Shown here one piece after another: positions 61,847-64,000 of a stretch of DNA of 64,000 bases. The notes under the pieces were generated by a model that made no database searches, had not been told where the DNA came from, and saw only the letters and a list, made by a program, of their open reading frames with translations. Source of the DNA: Lachnospiraceae bacterium (lineage in GTDB: Bacteria; Bacillota; Clostridia; Lachnospirales; Lachnospiraceae); contig JAIDFQ010000062.1 in assembly GCA_029054245.1 (NCBI GenBank), positions 1 to 64,000 of the forward strand. The letters run 5' to 3'. Both the position numbers and the translations under genes were made by a program. The stretch's first letter is position 1; every line of letters starts with the position of its first letter.

Positions 61847-62965
61847 TTACATAACGTATCTGTCGTTTCTTTCCAGCACAATCTTAATACCGTCATTGCC
61901 TGTGTGATAAGAGTTTGCTCTGATTGTATCGCGGCTTTCCACGATACAGTTCTCAATATGTGTATTATCTCCAATATAAACATCATTCAAAATAATGGAA
62001 TTCTTGATGTAGCAGTTATTTCCAATGTAAGCCTGTTTAAAGATAACAGAATCCTCCACCGTACCATTGATGATACATCCGCTGGAAATAAGGCTGTTTC
62101 TGACCTGTGATCCCACATTGTATTTTGCCGGCGGCAGATCATCCACTTTTGAATAAATATCCGGATACTGCTTAAAGAAATAATCCCTTATTTCAGCCTT
62201 AAGGAAATCCATATTCGTGCTGAAATAGTCATCCACGGTTGCTATATTTCTCCAGTAATCCTGGAGCTTGTATCCATAGATCCTCTTCATGTTCTTGTAC
62301 CGGATTAAAATATCTTTTACAAAGTCATGTCTATCTTCTTCTGCGCATTTTTCAATCATTTCTATGAGCTGGCGCCTTCTTACTACATAAATACCGCAGG
62401 AAATCGTGTTGGATTTAGCCACTACAGGTTTCTCTTCAAATTCTTCAATGCGGCTTTCTTCGTTCATCTTAATCGTACCGAATCTGTCAACGTTCACCTT
62501 GGAAGGCATGTCTTTACATACTACCGTAATGTCAGCTTTCTTTGCTATGTGATATTCCAGCACCTTGTTGTAATCTAACTTATAGACACAATCGCCAGAA
62601 GCGATTACCACATAGGGTTCATGACTACTCTTTAAAAAAGATAAGTTCTGAGCAATCGCATCCGCTGTTCCTCTATACCAGAAATTACTCTCAGCAGTCA
62701 CTGCCGGCGTAAATACATATAAACCGCCTTGTTTACGTCCAAAATCCCACCACTTGGATGAATTCAGATGTTCATTCAGGCTGCTCGCATTATACTGGGT
62801 AAATACAGCCACCTTTTGAATATGGGAGTTCGTCATATTACTCAGTGCAAAGTCAATACTTCTGTAACTGCCTGCGATAGGCATTGCACATACCGCTCTC
62901 TTCTGTGAGAGTTCCTTCATCCTATAACTGTTTCCGCCTGCTAATACTATACCAATTGCTCTCAC
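61847..62965 (-). CDS. glgD: Glucose-1-phosphate adenylyltransferase subunit GlgD
   Basis: The regulatory or partner subunit of ADP-glucose pyrophosphorylase for glycogen synthesis. The 372-aa protein has VLAGGNSYRMKELSQKRAVCAMP in the nucleotidyltransferase domain, DFALSNMTNSHIQKVAVFTQ, and a C-terminal left-handed beta-helix. The N-terminal signature is altered relative to GlgC, as usual for GlgD. The GTG start overlaps the glgC stop by one base, so the pair is coupled. Confidence 0.94.
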   Translation of the reverse strand: MRAIGIVLAGGNSYRMKELSQKRAVCAMPIAGSYRSIDFALSNMTNSHIQKVAVFTQYNASSLNEHLNSSKWWDFGRKQGGLYVFTPAVTAESNFWYRGTADAIAQNLSFLKSSHEPYVVIASGDCVYKLDYNKVLEYHIAKKADITVVCKDMPSKVNVDRFGTIKMNEESRIEEFEEKPVVAKSNTISCGIYVVRRRQLIEMIEKCAEEDRHDFVKDILIRYKNMKRIYGYKLQDYWRNIATVDDYFSTNMDFLKAEIRDYFFKQYPDIYSKVDDLPPAKYNVGSQVRNSLISSGCIINGTVEDSVIFKQAYIGNNCYIKNSIILNDVYIGDNTHIENCIVESRDTIRANSYHTGNDGIKIVLERNDRYVM

Positions 62966-64000
62966 TATTCCTCACCCGCCTTAATCAATGTTTTTCCGCT
63001 TGCAAGACAATTATCCGGATAATCTTCCTTGGTGGTTATGCCGAATATGCAGGAGTTCTTGCCAACCGTAATTCCAGATGGTATCACGCTCTTTTCTCCT
63101 ATGGTAACAATACCGCTGTTGTAAATATGAGGATCCGTCTCATTAGGAACTTCATTGCCATAGCCAAGCTTAACACCATTTTTAATATCCGCTCCTTCAG
63201 CCACGATTGCCTTATAAAGCTCGCATCCGTCTCCAACCACTGTATTATTCATAATGATGGAATCTCGGATAATGGTGTCCTTGCCAATCGTAACGCCACA
63301 GCCAATAACAGAATTGTAAACCTTTCCGTAAATGTCAGTTCCTTCTCCTACAATGCTTCTCTCCACAACAGAATCATTTGCAATATACTGTGGCGGAAGC
63401 GTATCGCTCTTTGTATAAATCTTCCAATATTCCTCATACAAATTAAATTCGGGAACCAGATCGATCAGCTCCATATTTGCTTCCCAATAAGAATTCAAGG
63501 TTCCTACATCTTTCCAGTAGCCGTTAAATTCATAAGCATAAAGGGGATCCCCTTTGCCATGGCAGTAGGGAATGACATGTTTGCCGAAGTCTAATCCTGG
63601 CTGCTCAGCATTAGCAAGCAATGCTTCTTTTAATGTTTTCCAATTGAAGATATAGATTCCCATAGATGCCAAATTACTTCTGGGATTTTCCGGCTTTTCC
63701 TCAAAATCAGTAATTTTCCTGTTTTCATCTGTGATCATGATTCCAAACCGCTTTGCCTCTTCCATAGGAACCGGCATAACTGCTATCGTCACATCAGCCT
63801 CTTTCTCCTTGTGGAAATCAAGCATGACCTCATAATCCATCTTGTATATGTGATCTCCGGAAAGAATCAGAACATATTCCGGATTAAAGCTGTCCATATA
63901 ATCCAAATTCTGATAAATTGCATTTGCAGTACCGGTATACCACTCACTATTTGCACTTTTTTCATAGGGTGGGAGAACTGTTACACCGCCTATATTTCTG
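62965..64000 (-). CDS. glgC: Glucose-1-phosphate adenylyltransferase GlgC, N-terminus beyond the window
   Basis: The frame is open to the window end and continues upstream of the first internal Met with [20 protein letters not shown] and TANAIYQN, so the gene starts outside. Visible parts are the catalytic [40 protein letters not shown] with the glucose-1-phosphate site, and the beta-helix domain. About 345 codons are present of roughly 420 expected. It makes ADP-glucose together with GlgD. Confidence 0.94.
   Translation of the reverse strand, partial: RNIGGVTVLPPYEKSANSEWYTGTANAIYQNLDYMDSFNPEYVLILSGDHIYKMDYEVMLDFHKEKEADVTIAVMPVPMEEAKRFGIMITDENRKITDFEEKPENPRSNLASMGIYIFNWKTLKEALLANAEQPGLDFGKHVIPYCHGKGDPLYAYEFNGYWKDVGTLNSYWEANMELIDLVPEFNLYEEYWKIYTKSDTLPPQYIANDSVVERSIVGEGTDIYGKVYNSVIGCGVTIGKDTIIRDSIIMNNTVVGDGCELYKAIVAEGADIKNGVKLGYGNEVPNETDPHIYNSGIVTIGEKSVIPSGITVGKNSCIFGITTKEDYPDNCLASGKTLIKAGEE

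Noticed and set aside
62884-63594. 236-codon open frame on the plus strand
   Set aside because: Antisense to glgD and glgC; it reflects their codon pattern only.

Overview
The window looks like the chromosome of a spore-lineage, low-to-mid GC Clostridia species, most likely a Lachnospiraceae member. The grounds are strong AGGAGG-type ribosome binding sites, sigma-A style promoters, SpoVG, a Spo0A-type DNA-binding domain, a GlgC/GlgD pair, an Mfd-Pth pair and IS66-like debris typical of that family. The species cannot be named from this sequence. No rRNA, tRNA or CRISPR array was seen.

Layout. (1) 72-3389: hypE-hypF, two hydrogenase maturation genes, low in GC and without their usual partners. 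(2) About 3540-5102: decayed DNA, including an IS66-like transposase remnant. (3) 5106-19231: one leftward polysaccharide operon of eleven genes. It has a clear promoter (19203-19231), a leader carrying five 16-bp tandem repeats, a Wzy-like polymerase, PglF/PglE/PglC-like initiation enzymes, UDP-GalNAcA-type sugar genes, three GT4 glycosyltransferases, an ATP-grasp enzyme and a deacetylase, and ends in a long terminator. (4) 19278-32253: a defence island. It holds an Abi_2/AbiF-like HEPN protein followed by a promoter-terminator unit that looks like a small RNA gene, a PD-(D/E)XK nuclease fused to a degenerate tyrosine recombinase, a GIY-YIG protein, a complete Wadjet operon (jetABCD) and a Phd/PIN toxin-antitoxin pair. 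(5) 32371-53474: a second surface-glycan region. A leftward operon (45684 to 33280) carries a sialyltransferase-like enzyme, a PglK-like ABC flippase, an acyltransferase, WecE, GNAT, GT2 and large membrane proteins. A rightward pseF-decarboxylase-pseI-pseG operon follows, then leftward pseC, GT2 and ATP-grasp genes. Together these make and transfer a pseudaminic-acid-like nonulosonate. (6) 53514-64000: housekeeping genes: a stand-alone Spo0A C-terminal domain, 3-methyladenine glycosylase, a 34-aa ORF, a Na/Pi transporter, mfd-pth, spoVG, and glgD-glgC (glgC runs off the window).

Two long palindromic intergenic elements (32876-33267 and 56675-57028) share a core of exactly 194 bp. Their outer arms are unrelated in sequence, yet each arm pair is self-complementary. 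Together with the AbiF-RNA unit and the nuclease-recombinase fusion, these are the most promising undescribed items.

All calls come from reading the sequence and recalling family motifs; no searches or folding programs were run.
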